A stretch of DNA of 16,337 nucleotides from CAZNQW01 sp964575225 (GCA_964575225.1 CAZNQW010000069.1:1-16337), one strand, 5' to 3'; shown: positions 1 to 8,541, counted from the first letter of the stretch. The notes: generated from the sequence alone by a model not told the origin. Numbers and translations are program-made.

Positions 1-1
1 A

Positions 2-3000
2 GACAACATCGTAAGTCTGCCCGTGTCGCCGGCCCCCGCTCTCGATGATACCATCACCCTGGGCGACAGCGCGTTCCCATTGGTTGCACAGGATCGCACC
101 TACTCCTTCGGTGCCCTCGTGGACAGCCTGCCCCACGAGACCATCACCGGCGGCATCCGAAAATTCGTCGATGGACTGCCGGGACTTGGCGCTGACGCTG
201 CCAACAACCTGGGCCAGTACATCCCGGTGGCCATTCCCGAAATCGTCACAATCGGCGAACAGGAAGCAGACTATTACGAAATTGCTGTAGTCCAGTACCG
301 TGAGCAGATGCACTCGGACCTGCCACCCACCCTGCTTCGGGGCTATGTGCAGATTTCGACCGAGGCAGTGCCGGGCGAGCAGTTCCAACTGACCAACGCC
401 CTGCTCGATGGGACGGAAACCATTATCCCCGGCTTCTTTGGCGTGACTCCGCCCCACTATATGGGACCCACAATAGTCGCTGCCAAAAACCGCCCTGTGC
501 GCATCAAGTTCTATAACCTGCTGCCTACCGGTACCGACGGCGACCTGTTCATCCCCGTCGACACCACCGTCATGGGCGCCGGTATGACGCCCGATATGTA
601 CGGAACGGAGGAGCTGGACCCGCAAAACCCCATGTGCGGCATGGGGTACGACATGGATACCGGTGAGCGTATCCCCAAGATGGCAGATTGCTACACCGAA
701 AACCGGGCCACCTTGCACCTGCACGGCGGAATATCGCCCTGGATCAGCGACGGCACTCCCCACCAGTGGATCACCCCTGCCGGAGAGAGCACCAACTATC
801 CCCAGGGCGTCAGTGTAGAGCCCGTCCCGGATATGGACGATACGGGCGATCCGAATGATGGCATCATGACCTTCTACTACACCAATCAGCAGAGTGCCCG
901 GTTAATGTTCTACCACGACCACTCCTGGGGCATCACCCGCCTGAACGTCTATGCCGGCGGAGCCGCGCCCTACATCGTCACGGACGAAACCGAACAGACG
1001 CTGATCAGCCAAGGAATCATCCCCGGCGCCGAAAGCACCATTCCCCTGGTCATCCAGGACAAGACCTTTGTGCCACCCCCAGATCAGCTTGCCCTGGAAG
1101 ACGAGACCTGGGATACCACCCGCTGGGGCGGCGTGGGTAGCCTGTGGCTGCCGCATGTCTACTCGCCGGCCCAGAACCCGGGCGATAGCTCCGGCGTCAA
1201 CCAGTTCGGCCGCTGGGCGTACGGCCCCTGGTTCTGGCCGCCCACCCTATCCATCGACTATGGACCGGTCGCCAACCCCTACTACGACCCGCTCTGCGAT
1301 CCCGACGTCCAATGGTGCGAGCCGCCCATGATGCCTGGCACACCCTACAACTCGATGGGCATGGAAGCCTTCATGGACACGCCGGTTGTCAATGGCACCG
1401 CCTACCCAACCCTTGAGGTGGAGCCCAAGGCCTACCGCTTCCGCGTCCTGAACGCCGCCAACGACCGCTTCTTCAACCTGTCGTTCTATCAGGCCGCCGA
1501 CGCGCTCGGCAACGTGTGCGACACCAACAACCTGTTCCCGGTGCCCTCGCCCACCGGCGTGACCTGCACCGAAGTTCTCCTGAACCCCGACGAGGTCGCA
1601 GCCGCTCTGGACGACCCAACCATCTTTCCCGTCCCTGTCACGGGCACCGAGGGCCCGAGCTGGATCCAGATCGGCACCGAAGGCGGCTTCTTGCCGGCGC
1701 CTACGGTCCTTCCGGCCCAGCCGACCACTTGGGTGAACGACCCAACCGTCTTTAACGCCGGCAACGTCGATCTCCACTCGCTGCTGCTCGGCCCCGCTGA
1801 GCGCGCCGACGTGATCGTCGACTTTTCGGCCTTTGCCGGCCAAACCCTCATCCTGTACAACGACGCCCCGGCGGCTTTCCCGGCCCGCGACCCGCGCTAC
1901 GACTACTATACCGGAAACGGGGACTATCGCGACACCGGCGGCACCCCACCCACGCTCCCCGGCTATGGGCCCAACACCCGCACCATGATGCAGATCCGGG
2001 TGGTGGCCGCGCCCGAAGCCCCGACCTTTGACCTGCCGGCCCTTGAGACCGCGTTCCGGGCCGAGAGCCTGGGCGGGTTGGGCGTGTTTGACAACTCGCA
2101 ACATCCCATCGTGGTCGGCCAGGGCGCCTACAACTCGGCCTACGGCACCTCGTTCCAGAGCAACGGGCCGCTGGCCGGTTTGGTTCAGATCTTTGACACC
2201 ACACTGACCTTCAAGACGCTGCTCGACGCGACCCTGACCATGCCTCTCCAACCCAAACAGATCCAGGACGAGATGGGCGAGGCCTTTGACCCCATATACG
2301 GCCGGATGAGCGGCTTCCTGGGACTGGAAGCGCCCAATGCCCAGGCGGGCGTGCAAAACATGATTCTCTATGGGTTTGCGATGCCGCCCACCGAGGTCCT
2401 GCGGGGGATCGAGCTGCCGCCGGGCGTCGAGCTGACTCCCATCGCGTCGACGGACGATGGCTCGCAGATCTGGAAGATCACCCACAACGGAGTGGACACC
2501 CACCCGATTCATTTCCACCTCTACGATGTGCAGCTCATTAACCGCGTCGGCTGGGACGGGATCATCCGCAAACCGGACCCGAATGAGATCGGTTGGAAGG
2601 ACACCGTTCGCATCAGCCCGCTGGAGGACACCATCGTCGCCCTGCGTCCGCTCATCCCCAGCCTCCCCTGGGATCTGCCCAACAGCGTCCGGCTGATCGA
2701 TCCCTCGATGCCAGAGGGCGTCAGTCTGACGGACATCGGTATGCCGATCTTTGACCCACTGGGGCACCCCGTGGAGATCTTTAACCACTATGTCAACTTT
2801 GGCTGGGAGTATGTGTGGCACTGCCACATCCTCAGCCATGAAGAAATGGACATGATGCGCCCACAAGCCGTGGTGATCACTCCCAAAGCGCCAACCGACC
2901 TGGCCCTCGGGGTAACGGGGGATGGAATTACTCGGACGCTAGAGCTGACCTGGGTCGACAACTCGATCAACGAAACCGCCTTCACTGTGGAGCGTGCCAT

Positions 3001-3505
3001 CACAACCACCGGCATATGGGAGACGCTGGCCGTACTCCCCGCTAACACCACACTCTACACCGAGACGGTCGGCACCACAGGTCAGGAGTATTCTTATCGA
3101 GTGTTCGCCTCCAACACGGTAGGCGACACCACGGCGTACCCTGCTCCCTCCATTGGGTTCCCCACCGAGACAAAGGTCTCTGAGCCCACCAACGTCGTGG
3201 AGTTGAGCCTGGTACCGCTGGCTCCTCCCGCAGCACCCACCGACCTCACTGCGCTGTGGGTAGCCGGACCGCAGGTTCGACTGACCTGGACCGACAACGC
3301 CACCGACGAAACTGGATTCGTCATCGAACGTGCCGATGATGGCGTGACCTTTGCTACACTCGCGAGTGTCGGAGCGAACATTGGCACCGGCAGTGTCGTC
3401 TTTACCGACACCACGGTCATCGATGGGACGACCTACACCTACCAGGTCGCGGCCGAGAACGTGGTCGGCCCGTCCGCCTTTTCGAATACAGCGGTCGCTC
3501 CGTAA
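2..3505 (+). CDS. Multicopper oxidase with two C-terminal fibronectin III domains (5' partial)
   Basis: Large multicopper oxidase, probably exported. The reading frame is open to the left edge; the GTG at 23 has no ribosome site, so the true start lies outside. Numbering from that GTG, all four copper-binding segments are present: HLHGG at 232-236, YHDHS at 297-301, HPIHFH at 827-832 and WHCHILSHE at 932-940. The last holds the type 1 copper Cys934, His939 and a probable axial Met944. The family oxidises phenols, metal ions or similar substrates while reducing oxygen to water; the substrate here is unknown. Two fibronectin III-like domains follow, at about 956-1050 and 1070-1160, both starting with an APTDL motif and carrying a TWxDN motif; they suggest binding to a surface or polymer. 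At over 1160 residues it is about twice the length of a CueO- or CotA-type enzyme. It is convergent with the sugar operon and probably unrelated to it. Any signal peptide would be off the window. Confidence 0.9.
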   Translation, partial: DNIVSLPVSPAPALDDTITLGDSAFPLVAQDRTYSFGALVDSLPHETITGGIRKFVDGLPGLGADAANNLGQYIPVAIPEIVTIGEQEADYYEIAVVQYREQMHSDLPPTLLRGYVQISTEAVPGEQFQLTNALLDGTETIIPGFFGVTPPHYMGPTIVAAKNRPVRIKFYNLLPTGTDGDLFIPVDTTVMGAGMTPDMYGTEELDPQNPMCGMGYDMDTGERIPKMADCYTENRATLHLHGGISPWISDGTPHQWITPAGESTNYPQGVSVEPVPDMDDTGDPNDGIMTFYYTNQQSARLMFYHDHSWGITRLNVYAGGAAPYIVTDETEQTLISQGIIPGAESTIPLVIQDKTFVPPPDQLALEDETWDTTRWGGVGSLWLPHVYSPAQNPGDSSGVNQFGRWAYGPWFWPPTLSIDYGPVANPYYDPLCDPDVQWCEPPMMPGTPYNSMGMEAFMDTPVVNGTAYPTLEVEPKAYRFRVLNAANDRFFNLSFYQAADALGNVCDTNNLFPVPSPTGVTCTEVLLNPDEVAAALDDPTIFPVPVTGTEGPSWIQIGTEGGFLPAPTVLPAQPTTWVNDPTVFNAGNVDLHSLLLGPAERADVIVDFSAFAGQTLILYNDAPAAFPARDPRYDYYTGNGDYRDTGGTPPTLPGYGPNTRTMMQIRVVAAPEAPTFDLPALETAFRAESLGGLGVFDNSQHPIVVGQGAYNSAYGTSFQSNGPLAGLVQIFDTTLTFKTLLDATLTMPLQPKQIQDEMGEAFDPIYGRMSGFLGLEAPNAQAGVQNMILYGFAMPPTEVLRGIELPPGVELTPIASTDDGSQIWKITHNGVDTHPIHFHLYDVQLINRVGWDGIIRKPDPNEIGWKDTVRISPLEDTIVALRPLIPSLPWDLPNSVRLIDPSMPEGVSLTDIGMPIFDPLGHPVEIFNHYVNFGWEYVWHCHILSHEEMDMMRPQAVVITPKAPTDLALGVTGDGITRTLELTWVDNSINETAFTVERAITTTGIWETLAVLPANTTLYTETVGTTGQEYSYRVFASNTVGDTTAYPAPSIGFPTETKVSEPTNVVELSLVPLAPPAAPTDLTALWVAGPQVRLTWTDNATDETGFVIERADDGVTFATLASVGANIGTGSVVFTDTTVIDGTTYTYQVAAENVVGPSAFSNTAVAP

Positions 3506-3520
3506 GATGGGCCAAAGCAA

Positions 3521-3548
3521 GCGGGGGAGGGATACGTCCCTCCCCCGC
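3521..3548. terminator. Strong hairpin between convergent genes, probable bidirectional terminator
   Basis: A perfect 12-bp GC-rich stem (GCGGGGGAGGGA at 3521-3532, its complement at 3537-3548) closes a TACG loop. It lies 15 bp after the multicopper oxidase stop and 40 bp beyond the stop of the opposing SDR gene. A short second hairpin (ACCC/GGGT, 3552-3563) runs into TTTTCGTT on the plus strand; on the minus strand the first stem is followed by TTGCTTT. The U-tracts are weak, so termination is inferred from position and stem strength. Confidence 0.7.
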
Positions 3549-3588
3549 AAGACCCAAGAGGGTTTTCGTTGAGGAAACAGAGGGGTTC

Positions 3589-4347
3589 TTAGCGCCCCAG
3601 GTATCCGCCGTCCACCGGAATGACGGCCCCGTGAACATAGTCCGAGGCCGCCGATGCCAGAAAAAGAACCGCACCTTGAAGGTCGGCGGGCACGCCCCAT
3701 CGACCCGCGGGGATGCGCGCCAGAATCGCGGGCTCTCGCTGTGGGTTGCCCACCAGAGCGGCGTTCAACTCGGTGTTCAGGTAACCCGGGGCGATGGCGT
3801 TGACATTCACGCCTCGTGCCGCCCACTCGTTGCTCAGCGCCTTGGTGAGTTGAGCTACCGCCCCCTTGCTGGCGGCATAGGCCGGGATCGTGATCCCGCC
3901 GAAAAAGCTCATCATCGAAGCGATGTTGATGATCTTGCCCCGTCCCTGGGCCAGCATGACCCGCCCTGCCGCCTGAGCCAGAATCCAGACGGTGTGCAAA
4001 TTCACAGCCAGGACCTGGTCCCAATCTTCCAACGGAAATTCCTCGGCTGGATGGCGGATCTGCGCCCCGGCATTGTTCACCAATACATCCAGGCCGCCCA
4101 GGGCTTGCACCGCGCGGTCGATCAGCGCCAGAGCCTGGGTCCGGTCGGCCAGATCTGCGCGAAGGGGATGGGCGCCCATCTCCCTGGCGACCGTCATCAC
4201 ACGGTCGGCGCGCCCGACGATGGCCACTTCCGCTCCACCGGCGATCAGGGCCTCAGCCATGGCACGGCCCAGCCCTGCCGTCCCACCCGTGACCAGGGCC
4301 CGTTTTCCTTCCACCGAGAATAGATCATATACCGGGCGGTCGTTCAT
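3589..4347 (-). CDS. kduD: KduD-like short-chain dehydrogenase (2-dehydro-3-deoxygluconate / gluconate 5-dehydrogenase type)
   Basis: Classical SDR of 252 residues, cytoplasmic, NAD(P)-dependent. Visible motifs are the cofactor loop TGGTAGLG (20-27), NNAG (91-94), Asn116 and the catalytic Ser144, Tyr157 and Lys161 (YAASK). The C-terminal part (NAIAPGYLNTELN, RIPAGRWGVPADL, ASDYVHGAVIPVDGGY) closely resembles KduD, which interconverts 2-keto-3-deoxygluconate and its 5-keto form. The start at 4347 is chosen because GGGGAGG (4351-4357) precedes it by 3 nt; the upstream ATG at 4377 has no ribosome site. It is the last gene of the minus-strand cluster, 77 bp after the KDPG aldolase. KDG kinase and aldolase as neighbours fit a role in feeding KDG, but a gluconate 5-dehydrogenase or another sugar oxidoreductase is also possible. 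Confidence 0.85.
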   Translation of the reverse strand: MNDRPVYDLFSVEGKRALVTGGTAGLGRAMAEALIAGGAEVAIVGRADRVMTVAREMGAHPLRADLADRTQALALIDRAVQALGGLDVLVNNAGAQIRHPAEEFPLEDWDQVLAVNLHTVWILAQAAGRVMLAQGRGKIINIASMMSFFGGITIPAYAASKGAVAQLTKALSNEWAARGVNVNAIAPGYLNTELNAALVGNPQREPAILARIPAGRWGVPADLQGAVLFLASAASDYVHGAVIPVDGGYLGR

Positions 4348-4424
4348 TTTCCTCCCCAAGAAAAAGCGCGCACGCATGCGCGCCAGCAGCGCGGTTCAAT
4401 GGCCGTGCAATGACAGGCGATCGG

Positions 4425-5114
4425 TCAGCCGCCGCGACCCTCCCTGACTTGGGCCACAAAGGCCGCCGCCCGCCGGGTCAGCTCCGGCAGGTCTCCGGCA
4501 TCCAGCAATTTCTGGTTTATCAGGCTGCTGCCCACCCCCAAGGCCGCCGCCCCCTGACGGATAAACTCGGCAGCCGTGTCCAGGTTCACCCCACCCACCG
4601 GGATGATCTGCAACTGGGGCAGGGGCGCCAGGATGGCCTTGACCAAACTCGGGCCACCCACATCGGCCGGAAAGAGCTTGATCATATCGGCTCCGGCCTC
4701 CCAGGCAGTCAGCATCTCGGTGGGCGTGTAGCAGCCCGGGATGACCGGAATGCCATAGCGATTGCACAGCTCATTGGCTTTCATGATGGCCGCCAGGTCG
4801 TCGNNNNNNNNNNCCACCACGGGCAGACTGAGGGTAGGAGCCACGACAAAGCCGGCACCGGCCAGGATAGCAGCCCGGGCCGTCTCGGGATCGAGGACGG
4901 TACCGGCCCCGAACAACACCTCGCCGCCATACTTGAGGGTGGCCTCGCGCACCACATCCAGGGCGCCCGGTGTGGTCATGGTCACCTCAATGACCCGCAC
5001 CCCACCCGCCTTGATGGCATCGGCCGCGTCCAGCAACTGCCCCGAACTCTGGGCCCGGATAATGGCGATCACGCCCGTTTCTCGAATCAGGTTCAGTTTC
5101 TCGGTCTTGTCCAT
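4425..5114 (-). CDS. eda: KDPG/KHG aldolase (2-dehydro-3-deoxyphosphogluconate aldolase), interrupted by an assembly gap
   Basis: Class I aldolase of the Eda family, about 229 residues including 4 unknown, cleaving KDPG to pyruvate and glyceraldehyde 3-phosphate. Motifs in order are GVIAIIR (14-20), VIEVTMTT with Glu43 (41-48), GAGTVL (69-74), IPGCYTPTE (125-133), IKLFPA with Schiff-base Lys146 (145-150) and IPVGGVNLD, then the GVGSSLI phosphate-binding region. The start at 5114 follows AGGAGAG closely. Ten Ns fall at codons 101-104; the frame is the same on both sides, so the gap is either exact or a multiple of 3 off. The stretch from APTLSLPVV to the IPG motif is about 14 residues longer than I recall for the family, so sequence around the gap may be wrong. 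It sits 56 bp after the kinase whose predicted product it would cleave. Confidence 0.9.
   Translation of the reverse strand: MDKTEKLNLIRETGVIAIIRAQSSGQLLDAADAIKAGGVRVIEVTMTTPGALDVVREATLKYGGEVLFGAGTVLDPETARAAILAGAGFVVAPTLSLPVVXXXXDDLAAIMKANELCNRYGIPVIPGCYTPTEMLTAWEAGADMIKLFPADVGGPSLVKAILAPLPQLQIIPVGGVNLDTAAEFIRQGAAALGVGSSLINQKLLDAGDLPELTRRAAAFVAQVREGRGG
4804..4813. other. Assembly gap (10 N)
   Basis: Ten undetermined bases inside the KDPG aldolase gene. A block of exactly ten is typical of a scaffolding placeholder, so the real length is uncertain; conservation of frame on both sides constrains it modulo 3. Confidence 0.99.
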
Positions 5115-5170
5115 GCTCTCTCCTGCACCGCTCCTTTTCCGACTTGTGGCATCGCCCGAAACGGCACCCC

Positions 5171-6325
5171 TTAACGAACGGTGCGCTTGCCCCCACCGGC
5201 CACGTCCGCCTTCATCAACGCTTGAATCTCACCCCTGTCCACGATGGGCAGGTCGAACATCAGCGTCTGCTTGAGGCGGGTGGCAGCGTCGCCCACCAAC
5301 ACGCCTTTTGCCAGGCCCTCAAGCCCCAACCCGGCCGTCAACAGGCCGTAGTAAAAACCGGCGTTCCAGGTGTCGCCGCCGCCCAACCGGTCGGTGAGCG
5401 TCATCGAGCGGACCGCCGGAGAGCGAAAGAAACTGCCGTCGGCGCCCACGGCCGCCGACTCCCAGCGGTGCTGTTCGAAACTGTCGGGGTAGCGAATGGT
5501 GACACCCACCACCTGGGTGGCAAAGCGCTCGTGGACCTGCCGGGCGAAGGAACGGATGTCGTCATCCTCCACATGCCCCATGTCGCCATCGATGATCTGC
5601 TGGGCGGAATACTGGCCACAGCTCAAGCCATAGAGCTGGGCCATGTCCTCAATGGTCGTAATGAGCAGATCGACGTGCTCGGTCACAATGGGTGTCATGA
5701 TCTCACGAGCCTGATCGGCCGACCACAGAGTGGCACGGTAGTTAAAATCCAACCCCACCAGGCAATCGGCCGGCTTGGCCGATATGGCCTCCTGGAACGC
5801 CTCATAGTTGTAGTTGCGCTCGTATCGGCTGTGAGCCGCCAAGCCAAAGGTGATGCCTGAGGTGTGGAACAACCGCGCATCGGCCAGCGCCGCTTCCCAA
5901 TCGACCATGCCGGCCCCCAGCCGCGACGCCGCGGAAAACATGCGCTGATACACGCCCGTGGCCCGCCGTGGCGTCCGCCCCATCTCGTAGATAAAGCGGC
6001 CGATCGGTTCCGCCTTGGGTGCCCAGACGATGTGATCGGTGTGAACGCCGTGCTCGCGCGCGATGTTGCCCACCGCCCGACCGTAGGGATTATCGGGTAC
6101 GCGGGTGATAAAGGCCGAAGGGATGCCCAAGCGGCTTAGGCCGAGGGCCAGCGTGTACTCGCTGCCCGCCATCGAGAGGTGGACCAGGCGCGTACGCTCT
6201 GGCCGCTCCATATCGGCCGGTGTGTCGCGGACCATGACCTCGCCAAAGGTCACAAACGCGGCCCCTCGACCGGCAAAAACGGTCAGATCGTCCTTTGTTA
6301 TGTCGAATTGCATCGCAGGGCCCAT
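5171..6325 (-). CDS. kdgK: PfkB-family sugar kinase, probable 2-keto-3-deoxygluconate kinase
   Basis: Ribokinase-fold kinase of 384 residues. It opens with the substrate strand FVTFGEVMVRDTP, continues with AGSEYTLALGLSRLG (the usual N-G-A-N region in modified form) and DFNYRATLW, typical of KDG kinases, and ends with the PfkB signature LGGGDTWNAGF holding catalytic Asp318. The anion-hole segment reads GGGD where most members have GAGD. The start at 6325 is set by AGGAGG (6332-6337) 6 nt upstream; an ATG at 6352 would lie inside the preceding gene. At 384 residues it is longer than the common 310-340, with extra sequence around an acidic stretch (GDMGHVEDDD). It starts 17 bp after the upstream dehydrogenase, and the aldolase follows, so conversion of KDG to KDPG is the best-supported role. 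Another 2-keto-3-deoxy sugar acid could be the substrate. Confidence 0.82.
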   Translation of the reverse strand: MGPAMQFDITKDDLTVFAGRGAAFVTFGEVMVRDTPADMERPERTRLVHLSMAGSEYTLALGLSRLGIPSAFITRVPDNPYGRAVGNIAREHGVHTDHIVWAPKAEPIGRFIYEMGRTPRRATGVYQRMFSAASRLGAGMVDWEAALADARLFHTSGITFGLAAHSRYERNYNYEAFQEAISAKPADCLVGLDFNYRATLWSADQAREIMTPIVTEHVDLLITTIEDMAQLYGLSCGQYSAQQIIDGDMGHVEDDDIRSFARQVHERFATQVVGVTIRYPDSFEQHRWESAAVGADGSFFRSPAVRSMTLTDRLGGGDTWNAGFYYGLLTAGLGLEGLAKGVLVGDAATRLKQTLMFDLPIVDRGEIQALMKADVAGGGKRTVR

Positions 6326-6342
6326 AGGCTGCCTCCTACCCC

Positions 6343-7437
6343 TCAGGAACATCCGTTTTCTGGTTTGACGACGACCTTGATGGCGCCTCCCAGGCGCTTT
6401 TCGGCCGCCTCAAAAGCGGCGTGAACCTGGCTGAGAGGGAATTGGTGGGTGATCAGCGGCGAGAGGTCCACCGATTGTCCCCGGTTGCCGCCCAGCAAGG
6501 CCATGGCCTGAGCCATAGAACGCTCGCCCTCTGCCTTGGAACCGGCCACCGTAATGTTCCACTGTACGATCTTGTTCACGTTAAGGGGCGCCGGCTCGCT
6601 GTAGATGCCCACCAGGGCCACGCGCCCGTTCTTTTTGCTGTACTCGACGGCCTCCACGGCGGCCTGGGTGGTCCCGGCGCATTCCAGCGCCGCATCGGCG
6701 CCGACGCCGTTGGTGAGTTCGAAAATGCGCTCGATCACGTTCGTCTCGCGGACGTTCACGGTGATATCGGCGCCCAAACCGCGCCCCACTTCCAGGCGTT
6801 CGGGCCGCGTGCCCGTCAACACGATGGTGCCTGCGCCGAGCAAGCGGGCCATGACCACCGCCATCAACCCGATGGCGCCGGGTCCCGATACGACCACCGT
6901 CTCGCCGGCGCGGATACCGCCAATGCGCCGAATGCCATACAGCGAGGTCGCTGCCGTCGTAATGAGCGTGGCCTGCTCGAAGGACATCCTATCGGGAATG
7001 GGATAGACCGAGTTGACGTGATTGCAGGCATACTCGGCATAGCCACCATTGCTGCTAAAACCGTAATGGCGGTGCCCCTTGCCCGGATTGCCATAGTTCA
7101 GGCAGGTGTTATACAGCCCAACGCGGCAGTTGGCACACAGGCCGCAGCCCTTGTGGGGCTCGACGGCGACCCGGTCGCCGACGGCAAACTCGGTCACGCC
7201 CTCGCCCAGGGCCGCCACCGTGCCGGTGTACTCGTGACCCGAGATGAACTGCCCATAAGGGGGATGATTGGGCCAACCATGGGCCAGGATTTTAGGATCG
7301 GAGCCGCAGATGGCGCAGGCGGCCACCCGGATCAGCACCTCGCCGGGGCCGGGTTGGGGCACTGGATAATCCTCGACCAGTCTCAAATCTCGCTCGCCGT
7401 ACAGCACCGCCGCACGCATCGTCTCTGGAATCGACAA
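6343..7437 (-). CDS. Zinc-dependent medium-chain dehydrogenase (sorbitol/threonine dehydrogenase-like)
   Basis: MDR-superfamily alcohol/polyol dehydrogenase, 364 residues. The catalytic zinc site is indicated by Cys44 (CAICGSD) and His68-Glu69 (GHE). Structural zinc ligands are Cys98, 101, 104 and 112 in the standard Cx2Cx2Cx7C spacing. The coenzyme loop is GPGAIG. A TTG start at 7437 is preferred because AGGAGG (7445-7450) lies exactly 7 nt upstream; the alternative ATG at 7419 is 25 nt from it, and longer frames would overlap the upstream gene. Only 13 bp separate it from the stop of the preceding paralogue. It probably oxidises a secondary hydroxyl of the imported sugar or its aldonate, giving a keto acid. 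The substrate cannot be told from sequence; a galactitol- or threonine-dehydrogenase-like role is possible. Confidence 0.85.
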   Translation of the reverse strand: MSIPETMRAAVLYGERDLRLVEDYPVPQPGPGEVLIRVAACAICGSDPKILAHGWPNHPPYGQFISGHEYTGTVAALGEGVTEFAVGDRVAVEPHKGCGLCANCRVGLYNTCLNYGNPGKGHRHYGFSSNGGYAEYACNHVNSVYPIPDRMSFEQATLITTAATSLYGIRRIGGIRAGETVVVSGPGAIGLMAVVMARLLGAGTIVLTGTRPERLEVGRGLGADITVNVRETNVIERIFELTNGVGADAALECAGTTQAAVEAVEYSKKNGRVALVGIYSEPAPLNVNKIVQWNITVAGSKAEGERSMAQAMALLGGNRGQSVDLSPLITHQFPLSQVHAAFEAAEKRLGGAIKVVVKPENGCS

Positions 7438-7444
7438 GGCTCTT

Positions 7445-7450
7445 CCTCCT
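7445..7450 (-). promoter_or_regulatory. Ribosome binding site that decides a TTG start
   Basis: AGGAGG on the minus strand, 7 nt before TTG at 7437 and just downstream of the previous stop (7451-7453). It places initiation at TTG rather than at the more distant ATG at 7419. Confidence 0.75.
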
Positions 7451-8530
7451 CTAGAAATGGAGCAGGATCTTGCGACAATTCCGGCGATCCTGCGCCAACT
7501 GAAAGGCGCGTTCATACTCCTCGAACGGCACCTGGTGGGTGATCAGGTAGCGGGCGGCCTCTGGATGCTTCAGGGTAAAAGCCAGCACCGAGTCAAAATC
7601 GCCCGTGCCCCCCATGCTGCCCATGATGCGCGCCGCCTTGAAAGTGATCTGCTTCATGCTGAACTCGACCGAAGGGATAAATCCCAGGGCCATGATCGTC
7701 CCCAGCGGCCTCAGCATCTCGACAGCCTGGCGAAAGGCCACCGGGGAGCCCGATGTCTCGAAAATGGCATCGTACCCCCGCCCCGAATAGAGCTGATCGT
7801 AGGCCGGGGCGCCGGGTCCCTCCTCCGCCGCTTGGGCAAAGGCCAGCACGTCGCTCAGGGGGGAGGCGCCCAGCTCGATGGCATGGTCCACGCGCGCCTG
7901 TACCAGATCGAACAACTCGACATGCTCGCAGCCGTGCCCATACTTGAGGGCAAAGAAACAGGCCAACCCAATGGCGCCCCCGCCCGACACCAAAATCCGC
8001 TCGTGTTGGAGATTGGGGCGCGTTTCACGCACGCGGCGGACCGCATGGGCGCCCACCGCCAGCGGCTCGCTGAGGGCCACCAAGTCCAGGTCGGCCTCGG
8101 GGTCGGCGCGGTAGAGATACCGTTCCTCCTGCAGGAACCTCTGCCTCGAGGCCCCATCCACAGTGATGCCAAACTTTTCGATGTGCTGGCACAGGTTCTT
8201 GTCCCGCGAGCAGAACTCACATTCGCCGCAATAGATGGAACAATCACCCGTGACCTTGTCCCCCGGCTTTACACGGGTGACCTCCGGCCCCACGGCCTCG
8301 ACCGTGCCCGACCATTCGTGCCCAAAATACAGGGGATAGTTCTTGGGCCCCTCATAGGTACCCAGGTAGAGGCCCATATCGGAGCCGCACAACCCCACGG
8401 CATGGGTGCGCACCAGCACCTGAGTGCTTTGGGGCTCGGCCAGATCCTCCGTGACGATCTCGGCGCAGCGGCCCTCGCCGGCGCCACGGGCCCAGTCCGG
8501 TCCCCTGAGGACGATTCCTTTGGATAACAC
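7451..8530 (-). CDS. Zinc-dependent medium-chain dehydrogenase, second paralogue (polyol/sorbitol dehydrogenase-like)
   Basis: MDR-superfamily dehydrogenase of 359 residues. Catalytic zinc ligands are Cys48 (GLCGSD) and His71-Glu72 (GHE), and SEPLAVGAHAVRR carries the Glu typical of sorbitol-dehydrogenase-type enzymes. The coenzyme loop is GGGAIG. The structural zinc lobe has Cys101, 104, 107 and 114, one residue shorter in the last interval than the usual Cx2Cx2Cx7C. The GTG start at 8530 is chosen because AGGAGG lies 5 nt upstream; the ATG overlapping it at 8532 is in another frame. It is only distantly related to the downstream MDR gene, so the two probably act on different positions or intermediates. 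The likely role is NAD-dependent oxidation of a sugar, sugar acid or polyol. Confidence 0.85.
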   Translation of the reverse strand: MLSKGIVLRGPDWARGAGEGRCAEIVTEDLAEPQSTQVLVRTHAVGLCGSDMGLYLGTYEGPKNYPLYFGHEWSGTVEAVGPEVTRVKPGDKVTGDCSIYCGECEFCSRDKNLCQHIEKFGITVDGASRQRFLQEERYLYRADPEADLDLVALSEPLAVGAHAVRRVRETRPNLQHERILVSGGGAIGLACFFALKYGHGCEHVELFDLVQARVDHAIELGASPLSDVLAFAQAAEEGPGAPAYDQLYSGRGYDAIFETSGSPVAFRQAVEMLRPLGTIMALGFIPSVEFSMKQITFKAARIMGSMGGTGDFDSVLAFTLKHPEAARYLITHQVPFEEYERAFQLAQDRRNCRKILLHF

Positions 8531-8535
8531 ATGTC

Positions 8536-8541
8536 CCTCCT
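8536..8541 (-). promoter_or_regulatory. Ribosome binding site that decides a GTG start
   Basis: AGGAGG on the minus strand, 5 nt before GTG at 8530. An ATG overlaps the site in a different frame (8532) but opens only an 87-codon frame with no recognisable product. Confidence 0.7.

Noticed and set aside
23..25. GTG as true start of the multicopper oxidase
   Set aside because: No ribosome site precedes it, the frame is open to the window edge and no signal peptide follows it.
1247..2866. 539-codon minus-strand open frame inside the multicopper oxidase
   Set aside because: Shadow frame caused by GC-rich codon use; the plus strand carries all copper motifs.
2939..4024. 361-codon minus-strand frame spanning the convergent gene ends
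   Set aside because: It overlaps both the SDR and the oxidase in the wrong frame and runs through the terminator hairpin.
3631..4323. 230-codon plus-strand open frame over the SDR
   Set aside because: Antisense to a complete SDR with its full catalytic triad.
7457..8527. 356-codon plus-strand open frame
   Set aside because: Mirror of the MDR dehydrogenase gene on the other strand; no ribosome site and no family features.
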